Part shown: positions 37,457 through 48,790 of the stretch, one piece after another
Numbering within the stretch: the first letter of the stretch is position 1
How the letters are laid out: each line of letters begins with the position of its first letter
Assembly: GCF_037975245.1 (NCBI RefSeq)
Contig: NC_092571.1
Coordinates: forward strand, 18,996,917 to 19,056,916
From: Apostichopus japonicus
Taxonomy: Eukaryota > Echinodermata > Holothuroidea > Aspidochirotida > Stichopodidae
DNA length: 60,000 nucleotides
Reading direction: 5' to 3'
The notes under the pieces: model-generated
The model's input: only the letters and a program-made list of their open reading frames with translations
The model's database searches: none
Told to the model about the DNA's origin: nothing
Program-made: the position numbers and the translations under genes

Positions 37457-40400
37457 ACGTAATGTTTCTAATCAAATGCTACACCAGTGATTAGCTAATT
37501 TATGTTGCATTGATCCAAACTTACTGTATGAAAGGAAATCTCAGTACAAACAGAATTATCACCTTTTGTGTAATAGCCATCGTAGGTGATGAAAAAGCCT
37601 TCTCACCCCATACCCCCCTCGGCTCATCCAACCCCATTCCACCCTATCCCAAGTGTAAGCTGGCTCTGTTGGGTTTGAAAAGGCTGGCATATCAGGACTC
37701 AGGAGCAGCCATATTGTCAGTGTGTGATGTCATAATGTGTTAGGAGTTATATGTACAGTGTAACATGGATGTTACTGTATGATTGCAGTCTTTGTGATTG
37801 GATTCATAATTTATGGTTAGAATTGATCAATCAGCTTGGGCAGCACATCTCGTTAAAAGTTTGTCTTTGTTATGTTGTGTCATGAATCTATCAGTGTTTG
37901 TTTGAATGATAAACTAGCACATTAATGCGTAAGTGTCTAATTTATTTTTAGATTACTACAGATAAGTAGTAATACCTGCCCTGAAAATACTGGTTAAAGT
38001 TAACGATACAAGGTAATTGCTAATCATGCCGAGAGAAAGAGGTGTTTATGAAACTACCTATCAACTAAGAGAAACCTACGCAGCAAAATGTTATTAAAAG
38101 GGAACAAAATGTAAGGGGGCCTAATTTTGTTTTATCATGACAGGATTCACTAGACTAGTTAAAAGTACAAGTTACACTGTTAGAAGGACAGATGGGCTAA
38201 TTTGTAAATTGAGTTCATGAATAGTTCCCAATCAGATGACAGGAGGGAGGTGTCATCACCACAGAGATAAATGACAGCAACCGAATGACAAACTGCTCCT
38301 GGTAGTTTAATTAACTCTGGTGTGTGAATGTCTGATTATCTGAAGGTTGTCATGGAAGGAATAATTGGAATACTCTGGTCTATTGTCCGCTAGTCGTTAT
38401 TCAAAATGTTTGTAAGTATTGCTTTGGGTTTTGTTTTTAAGACAAGGAATATTTAAAATAATAAAACTCTCTCTGAATATTCTAAAGAAATAGGAATTTT
38501 CCAATCTGTGTGACAGAGAATCCAATCCCCTCCCCCTCCCTTTTCCCCTTCCCCCATCCCTGCTGGTGGAAAGTATTGTGAAGGAAAGAACAAACAGTAA
38601 AACATGAACTTGACAAACAAGTTTGACAAGATAAAACAGAAACTGTTAATAGCAAACTGCTTATCCTCTAAAGAGCCTGTGTGAGAGAATGTGTTAAAAT
38701 AAGAGGGTTCATTCAGCCTCCGAAGAAGATCCTGCTAGGATCGAAACGTCCAGGCCCACTAGACAAGATGAAAACGGTCACATGCAGAAAATGCAGAAAT
38801 GTTTTTTTGCTGAATGTTAGAAAATTGTGATGGCAATGATGATATTAAATTGGAATGTAGTGTAATAATTGTAAGAAGCTAGATTTGTTACAATCGTTTT
38901 CTAGTACATACAGTCTTCACAGGGCTATACAGCAGTTAAAATGCTGTTGTAGGGGTGTGGGAATGCTTTACTGGTGGTTTGGGGATGGCAGAACCTATTT
39001 CCTGTGTAACAACATTTTCCGGACAAGTGTTTGAGTCTACATGTGTGAATTATGATGACTTTTTAAGTGTCACAATGGTTTCCTTTTTTGTCTATACGTT
39101 GCTTTTTGTCCAGGCTTCCCTGCTCCTTTAAGCTAAACTGAAAATGAGACTGTTTTAAAAAGACATTGCAAGGCGCCCTTCCTCCGACTGTTCCATGCTT
39201 CATTAGCTGCAGTAAGGACAGATGATATTGCCCCTGGATTGGGATGTGATGACATTTATAGTTCTCAGCAGTTTTGTGATGAAAAAGGAATTTGACAGCT
39301 CTCGAAGATGCCCATTCTTGAGGTGATTTGTAAGAATGAACATATTTTCTCACTTGCATGAATTCAGCAATCTTAAAAAAAAAACTGGAAAATACTTGTT
39401 TTAGATGATATAATTTTATCATTATTACACGGTTATAGTTTGTGTTGTATGTAAACTATATAGGCAGTTCTCACATTATTTGGAGGGTGAGAGTAGCTTT
39501 ATGTTTTATATCTTTGGGATGAGGGTTAATGCATTGTTACTTCAGGGCTATTAGTACTCTAAATTTTGAAAGAGGTGGATTTTACAATCAGAACCTTGAC
39601 ATTGTGGTGGTTACAAACAGCTGTTGGGGGATAATGGCTGGCTTTACTAGCAGTATCAGCAGTATTTTTATGGTCAGGTCTGTCTACTGTATATCATTCT
39701 AAGTCAGTCTCCGTACACAGACTCCAGTCTACTGTAAAATATGAGTGCATCCCAATGCCCCTCATTGTGATCATGGTAGAGTAGGTAATACCTACACCCC
39801 CTACTCCCCTCCTTCCTCCCCCCCACCTGCAGTCTTCCTAAGATAACCACAAGTAGCTACAACCATAATTTGGCTGCTTCTAATATATACAGTAAGACTA
39901 TTAAGACAATAAACGCATGCAGAATTGTTTGTAAATGTTTTTAATGCAATGCTTTCTTTTATCATTGGGCAAACCAAGTGACTAAGCTAAACTAAGTTCT
40001 ACAGTACGCTTGCCTTTATACTTGCTTATCCCTAGATATCCTTTATACTTGCTTACCCCACAATATCTGGTTACATGATCACGAACATTCAGACTTCCCA
40101 CCCCTGGGGGATCCAAATCCTCCCAAAAACTAGGATCAAGATTACGTGATCTGATCCTGAGTTCCTAAGGATTAACACTTCAGCGGATCACCGTTGATGT
40201 TTATTTCCCTTCAGAATCAGATCTCCTGTGTGTTCTCAAATGTGAATAAAGCTAGAGGGACAGACAAGAGGTAGTATTGCATATATACACATCTGTATAA
40301 ATGTATGTGTGTGTGTGTTTGTTTACTTTCAAAGCCCAAACATCAGCTTTGGGAGTCATCCACAAATGCCTCTGGGACACAGTCAAAGCTTGATTGAGTC

Positions 40401-41788
40401 TCTCTGGGGAGCGTTCTCAGTTTTTCATGTTATGTCAAAAGTAATCATTAAGTTTTGACGAAACTTTCTCAAGATTTTGACAAAAGTTTCCCAAGCAAAC
40501 CTTAATAAAGACATTTTGATCCAGTAAATTATGAGTGTAAGACCTTCAAATTGTCAGTAATAGTGGGCTGGACAGAGTTGTCAATGTTGATTTCAGTTGA
40601 TTTAGTTTACACTCTAACACCTGGATCTTCCAAACAGTTTTCTTCTTATCCTTGGGTGAACAGTTTCAAGTCCTACCGGGAATCTGATACTAGTCAGTTA
40701 GTTTCAATGGATGCCAATAACTGTCTAGCAGAAATGTAACTTGAAATATATATACTAGAATGGTCTCCAGATTTTCCTCTATGATAGGGCCCAATAGTCA
40801 AGGTCATCACTTTTTGCCCTAAGTTTTACAGTACCATGATAAAAATTGGTAAAATTTCACAAAGTGTCCCTAAAGAGTCTCCAAATTTATGTTCATACAT
40901 AGAGGAAGGTTCAATTAGATATTTGAATGTCTGAGGTAAATGCTTTGAGGATTGCAATAAAGGACTTGTATAAATCTAAGCATTAGTGACCATTACTGGA
41001 CTATCTAGCATACCTAGTACATGTATGTCCTCTTGTTTTAGAAAGGGTTTGACTAAATAAACTGAGCAGTATTTCTTCAAGTCTGTATTTATTCAGCAGA
41101 TCAAAACATGGAATTGATACTTTTATTCAAGCATATCCGCCCTCTCTAATATCATAGTACAATGTACTTTGTCTAGAGTAAGCTTTAAGCATTCATTGGT
41201 TCTTTCCCCCCCCCCCCACCCCATGCAGTGAATGCTTGCAACCACACAACCAATTCCACCACCAAGTATTGCTTCTGTACTGTGGTTGCTATTAAAGTCT
41301 ACCCGTGTAGTATGGACTCTGGGTATCTACTTACAGTTGTAAACTATAACGAGGGGAACTCTTATGTGTTTATCTTCGTAATGATATTATAAAATGTTAA
41401 TCATGTACTCTAGTTAATATAGATTGTCAGAACAATATACAGAATTCTAACTAAGTAGAGATAATTTCTGAACCCTGGAAAACCTGTCTTTGAGTAAATA
41501 TCTTTATCTGAGCTTTATTTGAACAGCTCATAAATGTAGTCAATTTATTGCCCTATTGCAACCCTTCTTATTGAATTTCCTTCCCTGGTTTATAATCATT
41601 GCTTTGCTATATTACAATCATCAAAATTGAAAACAATACATTGGTTCTATAAACAATAGGTAATTTATCAGTCTGTTTTAGTGATTATATTAGGCATTAG
41701 ATATACTGACAGTTACCAATTCTGTATCACCACCATCTACCAGTTGTACTTTAATGGATACTGACATATTAGCACTGCATGTGTACCA
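37457..41788. other. Gene-free stretch
   Basis: Unique sequence with a C-rich tract at 38527-38560, a (TG)n at about 40308-40320 and a C run at about 41208-41217. A possible decayed hammerhead motif at 38716-38755 is listed separately. The minus-strand open frame at 39063-39422 (119 codons) has no recognised domain and is not called. Confidence 0.45.
38716..38755 (+). ncRNA. Degenerate hammerhead-like motif
   Basis: GATCCT at 38728-38733 and AGGATC at 38737-38742 form a perfect 6-bp stem with loop GCT. It is followed immediately by GAAAC and preceded by CCGAAGA, which differs at two positions from the CTGATGA of hammerhead ribozymes. GCCT at 38716 can pair with AGGC at 38752. The arrangement box-stem II-GAAA matches the hammerhead core of Penelope-like retroelements. 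The altered first box would make it inactive, and chance cannot be excluded. Confidence 0.3.
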
Positions 41789-41826
41789 TACCCCCCCCCC
41801 CCCCCCCCACCCCCTCCCCCCATCCC
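41789..41826 (+). repeat. Poly-C tract
   Basis: An uninterrupted run of about 20 C bases, followed by ACCCCCTCCCCCCATCCC. The minus strand has at least four long G runs and could form a G-quadruplex. The minus-strand frame across it is an artefact. Confidence 0.9.
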
Positions 41827-43377
41827 ACACTACATCCCACAACAATTTCCACATGGACTCTTTGTATACTTGTATCCTTAATTCCCCAAATCTGTCCTTC
41901 AAAGAATGGATGGTTGTAATTCCAAACTACATAGCAACAGAAACATTTCTGTATTTTAACTTTTAAGTTTATATTTATATTATATATTTAAAAGGTTAAT
42001 AATACCATCATTCCTAGTTTGTAGTCAATAACCTCTGAAATAAACATGTTTACCTTTGTATGTAATCAATATCAAAACATAGAAGGAAACTGGAAAGAAA
42101 AAAAAAGGAAGGGGGGGGGGTTGAAGAGTGAACCAGAGAGAGAATACAGAACATGCTGTAGTTTGCCCTATCTGCTCTGTAAAAGTGTTGATAACTTGTT
42201 GGTATTTGTCAAGATTTCTGAAGAGAGATTTGATAACAATCCTGGTCTTGTAGGAATTCTTTTTCTTTGTGGGCTTACATTACTTTCAGTGTAGGTTCAC
42301 ATCAACCCTCCAGGCAGGATTTGTTTCCCCTCTCTTTTCTCCGTTTTCTTTTTGTCCAGCATTCACCATTCTTCATCACCACAATTGGGACAGAAATCTC
42401 AAATTTCATTCTATTCTGAGTTGCTGACATTACGATTTAAAGTGATAGGGTACTACAGTATAATACTACAATAAGAATTGTTCCCTCTATTCTATGGTCT
42501 GATAAATTTAGGGAAATGCTTATAAGTTGAGATTAGGTGTGACCAAAAAACAAGAAAAAAAAACTTCTATAACCTCCGTTCTTATTGGAATTGAACATTT
42601 ATTTGAAAACATTTGCAAAGTCAGTTCATTTGAGCAGAATAACTAATGTTCTGTTAAAGTTTCAATACATGTAAGAGAATCACTTGCCCTTAAGGTACAG
42701 CAGTCAGCACAACAAATACAATTAAGTCAGTATTAATAATAGAACTCGTATATAAGCATCGCTTTGAGGCACAGTTAACACAACAGACCTTGATTTATTT
42801 TGGAAGATTTAAAAAACTGTTAAGCAATAAAATATTTACAAAGGTCAGGCTCCAACGTTCAATACAGTACTTTGTAAACAGAGATTTTTGTTATGAACCT
42901 TCTGTGCTAGTGAAGGATCGCGAAATGCATTCTTCATGCGATCTTCATGATTTCCTCTGACTTTCACACCAGCAACTATTAATATTTTAATATTTTCTGT
43001 GTTCAGAAGTGTTTTTCTGGTGCTAGCTAACGAAGCTTGTGTAGTAGAAGTGAGTTCTTCACATTAATGACACCTTCGTAAAGTAAATGTTTTAGGTAAA
43101 TTAATAATGGAAAGCTGACTGTGAAATTTTAGAAAATAGAAAAGAGGAAAGAAATCTATGACTGGAATAGGATTCAAAGCAGTGACCTCTATGACCTCTG
43201 GGTTATGTAATATTGCTCATCAACATATTTGTGGTCATGTGGGTTGAGGAATATCAGGTCAAATGTCATCTCCGGCTGACTTTGGACCCTGTACTCAGAC
43301 ACTAAAAACCCTGAGGTGGTATCCTCAATAATGAATCAAAGGTGCTCACTAGCTTGTTTTGCATATTTACTTTGTTC
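41827..43377. other. Gene-free stretch
   Basis: AT-rich unique sequence with a G run at about 42111-42120. Nothing else is seen. Confidence 0.5.
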
Positions 43378-43566
43378 CCCACTTACCTGTCTCCCCACAA
43401 CCTAAGCACCGCATTCTACCGTGTCTAGTATGCCCTGGTAATCTTTTAACACTGTACACCCTCACTGACCCCCAGTGAACCCCTTCATATTCTACCATTC
43501 CAAAGTGTCTCACATGTTTTTCGTATTGGGAAAAATTTTCTTCGAAATTCGCCCGGATACCTTGGA
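43378..43566 (+). mobile_element. Decayed copy of the CCCACTTACCTGTC TIR element
   Basis: Starts with CCCACTTACCTGTC and follows the intact element at 58771-58960 closely: CCCCACAACCTA.GCACCGCA, CTACCGTGTCTAG, TGGTAATCTTTTAACACTGT and ACACCCTCACTG. It then diverges. The right end reads GAAATTCGCCCGGATACCTTGGA and lacks the expected inverted GACAGGTAAGTGGG. The element is therefore truncated or mutated at its 3' side. Confidence 0.8.
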
Positions 43567-43900
43567 TTTTTACTCTAGAAGTTTCCTTATAGGAGTTCTA
43601 GCACTTCCAACAACCTTTTACAGCCTGATAAGTATCCTCTTCTTTAGGGAAGGGAGTTTTGGGGGCTGTTTTTTGGTGTGCACTCTCGCCCATGCGTTCG
43701 TTTTTTGTTAGCGTAGCGTGGGTTTCTCAGTAGTAGTTCCGCCAAACTACTTTGTTCGTTCGCCTTCTCCGCTTTGATACGCGGATAGGCATTTGTTTTC
43801 TTGTGTACAGTACATCTTTTCCAGCTATTTTAACCTCTCCTAAGATGTTTTGCTTGTTTCATGTACTTTCGTTACTTTTTTACGCTTTTTAGTGTTGGTT

Positions 43901-44600
43901 TCACTCTTGTAGCGTAGCTTGTAAGCTGCGAACCCCTTTCCCATACTAGGCGAGATAGGCGGTTCGATTACGTTGTTGTTTCATGTTTGAACCTTCATAT
44001 ATTTGTATATATTTTCATGTTTCTCCATGTTTTTCGCTACTCGTGCGCTAGTTAATGTCGGGAGTTTCACTCTTGTAGCGTAGCTTGTAAGCCGCGAGCC
44101 CCTATCCCATACTAGGCGGGATAGGCGGTTCGATTACGTTGTTGTTGTTTCATGTTTGAACCTTCATATATTTGTATATATTTTCATGTTTCTCCATGTT
44201 CTTCGCTACTCGTGCGCTTCCTAATGTCGGGAGTTCCACTCTTGTAGCGCAGCTTGTAAGCTGCGAGCCCCTATCTCATACTAGGCGGGATAGGCGGTTC
44301 GATTACGTTGTTGTTGTTTCATGTTTGAACCTTCATATATTTGTATATATTTTCATGTTTCTCCATGTTTTTTGCTACTCGTGCGCTTCCTAATGTCGGG
44401 AGTTCCACTCTTGTAGCGTAGCTTGTAAGCTGCGAGCCCCTATCCCATACTAGGCGGGATAGGCGGTTCGATTACGTTGTTGTTGTTCATGTTGAACCTT
44501 CATATATTTGTATATATTTTCATGTTTCTCCATGGTTTTCGCTACTTGTGCGCTTCCTAAGTGTCGGGAGTTTCACTTGGGGCGTACCTCGTAGCCTTGT
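43901..44600 (+). repeat. 168-bp satellite with tRNA-like B box
   Basis: Four full copies, plus a partial one, with starts (TCAC/CCAC before TCTTGTAGCG) at 43901, 44067, 44236, 44405 and about 44573, so periods are 166-169 bp. Each unit contains TAGCGTAGCTTGTAAGCTGC, an 8-bp stem CCTATCCC...GGGATAGG, and directly after it GGTTCGATTAC, close to the polymerase III B box. A degenerate relative lies just upstream at about 43710-43790. This suggests a tandem array built from a tRNA-like SINE head, though the T-arm pairing is weak. Confidence 0.85.
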
Positions 44601-45060
44601 TTAGGAAGTCAAGGTCAGAGGTCAATATGGGATCATTTTAGTCATATGAGTACTTAGGTGATGATATTTGGATATTGAATTGAATGTCATCACTCATTAA
44701 TAAAGTTTGTCTGAAATCATTGTTAGGTACAATGTCACAGAGGGTTTGACCTTTGACAATTGTTCCATAATATCTACCATTCCATCTTCTGGGCCAGAAA
44801 TAGAGATTCCGCCAGCTTTGTTTCTACAGTATGTATATGATTATGGACTATTGATGGAATGTAACTAGAGTAACAGCTAGTGTATTCATCCAATAGCAAC
44901 TTGCATATAAGTGTGACCATTTAAGAGTTATCTTGATGGAGTATTACTTCCATTTAATAACATGTCCAATGTATCCTGTGGGTGTATTATTAATACCATA
45001 ATTAATATTGCTTTACACTTATTTGTAACAAGTGAAAGAAGCAAGTTCTGGCTGTCATTA
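44601..45060. other. Gene-free stretch
   Basis: AT-rich unique sequence between two arrays. Nothing seen. Confidence 0.5.
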
Positions 45061-45546
45061 CTTTGACATAGTCAGTTAATTTAGTAGTGTGTATTAAATT
45101 TACTTCGTTCCTCGCTTACCTGTCTCCTGACAACCTTAGCACCACATTCTACCTTGTCTAGTATGTCCTGGTAACCTTTTATCACTGTGCGCCCTCTATG
45201 ACTGGTCCCTCCGGTCTTTGACATGGTCAGTTAATTTAGTAGTGTGTCATTTATTACGCTCCTCGCTTACCTGTCTCCTCACAACCTTAGCACCACATTC
45301 TACCGTGCCTAGAATGTCCTGGTAACCTATAAACACTGTGCGCCCTCTATGACTGGCCCCTTTGGTCTTTGACATGGTCAGTTAATTTAGTAGTGTGTCA
45401 TTTATTACGCTCCTTGCTTACCTGTCTCCTCAAAACCTACTGTAACACTCTGGTTCTACCGTGCCTATAATGTCCTGGTAACACTGTACGCCCTCTATGA
45501 CCGACCCCACCGGTCTTTGACATGGTCAGTTAATTTAGTAGTGTGG
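45061..45546 (+). repeat. ~150-bp tandem array derived from the TIR element
   Basis: CTTTGACATGGTCAGTTAAT (or ACATA) recurs at 45061, 45216, 45367 and 45515, giving periods of 155, 151 and 148 bp. Each unit contains CTTACCTGTCTCCT, ACAACCTTAGCACCACATTC, GTCCTGGTAACC and CACTGTGCGCCCTC. These correspond to the left two thirds of the TIR element at 58771-58960. The array therefore seems to have been made by tandem amplification of part of that element plus a GGTCTTTGACATGG...TAGTAGTGTG spacer. Confidence 0.88.
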
Positions 45547-46119
45547 TTACATTTGTACAGTATTGATTATAATACAGTAGTCATAACACCAGAGATGAAT
45601 GAAGTTGCACAGATTGAGAGACTCATTTAATTTAGTAAATATTGTGTAACATGCAACTGCCCTTTTTGTTTAGTTTCTGGTTAAAGGGGTTTCATGAATT
45701 CATATAACTTTGTAAAGTAGTAGACATGCTTTATGATGATATACAATTCATCAGTTTGATATTTGGTGAGAGTTTGAGGTTAACTGTAACAATGGATCAC
45801 TCAGCTTTGTTATTATCTAACATAACAATAAGGGCTGAAAGACAATAGCAGGGTCACAGACAAAAGATATCTATATCTCTATCTATGAGTAGTACAGTTT
45901 CACTTCTCTTCAGTTCTCTCCTACACAAGCCTTTCTCCATCAAGTTTACCCTTTCACAGTTTTGAATTTAACAATCCGTCAATCTCAATAAACAGTTTTG
46001 GTTGTCTGTTCATGAAGGTGTTGAGATTACCTCATAGTTTGGTGATTCTTCAGTAATAACACAGCAGACATTGTGTTGTTTCACTCCACGGACTGACGGC
46101 TTTATCTCTCCCTTCACAG
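45547..46119. other. Gene-free stretch
   Basis: AT-rich unique sequence leading to a more CpG-containing region after about 46080. No element is seen. Confidence 0.45.
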
Positions 46120-46185
46120 CTTGAAGATTACTACGACGACGACGACAGTGACCGCCAGCAAGAAAAGGACCACTCTTCCATTTAA
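46120..46185 (+). other. Candidate exon with acidic coding end
   Basis: Preceded by the strong acceptor-like TCTCTCCCTTCACAG. From 46120 the frame reads LEDYYDDDDSDRQQEKDHSS, one more codon, then TAA at 46183-46185, which could be the acidic C-terminal tail of a protein. Alternatively the whole CpG-richer segment 46080-46350 is a 5' untranslated exon ending at a donor-like site (AAAG|GTACAG at 46343 or CAG|GTGAAT at 46349). No matching upstream exon is identifiable. Confidence 0.22.
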
Positions 46186-46721
46186 CGAGAAACGGTGACA
46201 TGGACAGACCACCATTCCATTGCGACGAGATTAAAGTCTTTGCTGGGTGATTCAGATCTGATCTCAAGTTCAGTGGGTTTGGTTACACAGCAGCAGCGGC
46301 CGGGCTTAGATGTTCATCGGAAATTGAAGAAATCAGTCAAAGGTACAGGTGAATTTTTTTGATTGACCTTGTTAGCAATTTCATTGGTTGTAGTTAAATC
46401 ATGACTCGGATTGCAATGTAGGATTATGATAGGGATGTATGCCACAGTCAGGTTAGTGTCAGAGTGTGAAAAGGAAAAAGGTGTCCATAGGGCAATAAAC
46501 CAACAGGAGACAATCGTTTAACTTGGACATAAACAGAAAAGAGCAGCTTGCTCCTGGAAATAAAGAATTCTTCAATCTGTAAAAGTTGTGGTTGTTGTAG
46601 ACCTATGTGCATGGAGTTTTGATATATTTATACAAGCAAGGAATCAAATCTGTGGAAAAGAAAGTTCTTTAAGGAGTCTTGTTGATTCTTTTGATGAAGG
46701 AGATTTTGAAACAATTGTAAG

Positions 46722-46748
46722 ATGTTTCACATTTGCTATATGGAGCAG
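46722..46748 (+). other. Candidate first coding exon end before a consensus donor
   Basis: ATG at 46722 starts a nine-codon frame MFHICYMEQ that runs directly into CAG|GTAAGT at 46749, a near-perfect donor. A short coding start in a first exon is common in animal genes, but there is no second exon to join within view and no promoter signal. It may belong with the CpG-richer segment 400 bp upstream. Confidence 0.2.
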
Positions 46749-46759
46749 GTAAGTGAGAA

Positions 46760-47167
46760 TAATTAATTAAATATTTATAGTTTTAGTAAAACAGGTATGC
46801 AAAGCTTCTAAGATATATAAGAAACCTAAGAAATTGGTAATATATGATTTCTCATGTTAACAGAAAAATTGAAACTTGTGAACATATATGTAACATTATA
46901 ACACTGCAAAAAAAAAAAAAGGTTTACTACAAGAAATTCCCTTCAAATTATAAATTCCTTTGATATTGCTTTGATATTTAAAGAAATTTAATTGAAACAA
47001 AGAAATTTAGATAGGGTAGATGAACCATCTTATTGTAGCAATCCATTGAAATTATGATCATTTGTTATCAGTTAAATGTCGTCGAGATCTGTATGTAATA
47101 TTTTTTGCAACATTTGATTGTACACACACTACAACAAACATTGACAAGACACACATGTGCAGGGTTC
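46760..47167. other. Gene-free stretch
   Basis: AT-rich, with an A run near 46909-46920. Nothing else seen. Confidence 0.5.
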
Positions 47168-47270
47168 ATGACCACATGTGGGAATCGTGGTCACATGTGG
47201 GAATCGTGGCCACATGTGGGAACCTTGGTCACATGTGGAATCCTGGCCACTGTGGGAATCGTGGCCACGT
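47168..47270. repeat. 20-bp minisatellite (CACATGTGGGAATCGTGG)
   Basis: About five copies of CACATGTGGGAATCGTGGTC with GTGGCC/CTTGGTC/CCTGGCC variants; the fifth copy is partly deleted. It lies about 100 bp before the large 20-bp array but has an unrelated sequence. Confidence 0.9.
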
Positions 47271-47369
47271 AACTGTGCAGAGATCGGTATGAGTTGTTCA
47301 GCGATTTTAGTTCAATTGATGTCAGGTTTTAATGCAAACTTTACGAATGAATCATATTGCAGCTCGCGG

Positions 47370-48600
47370 TTTGTAATGTTGTGTCATGTTCTGTAATGTT
47401 GTGTCATGTTCTGTAATGTTGTGTCATGTTCTGTAATGTTGTGTCATGTTCTGTAATGTTGTGTCATGTTCTGTAATATTGTGTCATGTTCTGTAATATT
47501 GTGTCATGTTCTGTAGTATTGTGTCATGTTCTGTTGTATTGTGTCATGTTCTGTAATATTGTGTCATGTTCTGTAATGTTGTGTCATGTTCTGTAAAGTT
47601 GTGTCATGTTCTGTAATGTTGTGCCATGTTCTGTAATGTTGTGTCATGTTCTGTAATGTTGTGTCATGTTCTGTAATGTTGTGTCATGTTCTGTAATATT
47701 GTGTCATGTTCTGTAATATTGTGTCATGTTCTGTAGTATTGTGTCATGTTCTGTAGTATTGTGTCATGTTCTGTTGTATTGTGTCATGTTCTGTAATATT
47801 GTGTCATGTTCTGTAATATTGTGTCATGTTCTGTAATATTGTGTCATGTTCTGTAATGTTGTGTCATGTTCTGTAATGTTGTGTCATGTTCTGTAATGTT
47901 GTGTCATGTTCTGTAATATTGTGTCATGTTCTGTAATATTGTGTCATGTTCTGTAGTATTGTGTCATGTTCTGTAGTATTGTGTCATGTTCTGTTGTATT
48001 GTGTCATGTTCTGTAATATTGTGTCATGTTCTGTAATATTGTGTCATGTTCTGTAATATTGTGTCATGTTCTGTAATATTGTGTCATGTTCTGTAATATT
48101 GTGTCATGTTCTGTAATATTGTGTCATGTTCTGTAGTATTGTGTCATGTTCTGTAGTATTGTGTCATGTTCTGTAGTATTGTGTCATGTTCTGTAGTATT
48201 GTGTCATGTTCTGTAATATTGTGTCATGTTCTGTAATATTGTGTCATGTTCTGTAATATTGTGTCATGTTCTGTAGTATTGTGTCATGTTCTGTAGTATT
48301 TTGTCATGTTCTGTTGTATTGTGTCATGTTCTGTAATATTGTGTCATGTTCTGTAATATTGTGTCATGTTCTGTAATATTGTGTCATGTTCTGTAATATT
48401 GTGTCATGTTCTGTTGTATTGTGTCATGTTCTGTAGTATTTTGTCATGTTCTGTTGTATTGTGTCATGTTCTGTAATATTGTGTCATGTTCTGTAATATT
48501 GTGTCATGTTCTGTAATATTGTGTCATGTTCTGTAATATTGTGTCATGTTCTGTTGTATTGTGTCATGTTCTGTTCTGTAATATTGTGTTATGTTCTGTA
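47370..48600. repeat. 20-bp minisatellite with 11-monomer higher-order pattern
   Basis: About sixty copies of GTGTCATGTTCTGTAATGTT, with no length change from 47381 to about 48560. Four monomer types differ at the last bases: AATGTT (A), AATATT (B), AGTATT (C) and TTGTATT-type (D). From about 47620 the order AAABBCCDBBB appears twice in succession, a 220-bp higher-order unit; related but reshuffled orders occur before and after. At about 48565 a CTGTT slip ends the exact register. Confidence 0.95.
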
Positions 48601-48790
48601 ATATTGTGTTATGTTCTGTAATATTGTGTTATGTTCTGTTGCATTGTGTTATATTATGTTTAATTGAGTTACAGTACATTATATTCTGTTGCATTGTGTT
48701 GTGTTATAAATTATATTGTATTGTGTTATAGTATGATCTGTTGTATGGAGTTTTGATGTGTTGTTAAGTTGTGTTTGTATTTTATTGTGT
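48601..48790. repeat. Degenerate edge of the 20-bp array
   Basis: The register breaks into irregular ATTGTGTTATGTTCTGTAAT, then loosely related GTTGCATTGTGTTATATTAT and ATTGTATTGTGTTATA words. The composition is TG-rich and the unit is lost, as expected at the decayed margin of a minisatellite. Confidence 0.75.

Noticed and set aside
39063-39422. 119-codon minus-strand frame
   Set aside because: No domain recognised, flanked by AT-rich sequence, no splice signals that would join it to other exons.
43901-44600. True tRNA genes in the 168-bp array
   Set aside because: The B box is imperfect, the T-arm pairs poorly and no acceptor stem is visible; at most a tRNA-like relic.
46010-46267. Minus-strand 85-codon frame with basic stretch RRRRS
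   Set aside because: No start context, splice sites or domain; the basic run is the complement of a CGA/CGAC repeat in the plus strand, which has better splice-like signals.
47370-48600. CRISPR array
   Set aside because: The 20-bp units are head to tail with no unique spacers, and the surrounding sequence is eukaryotic in character.
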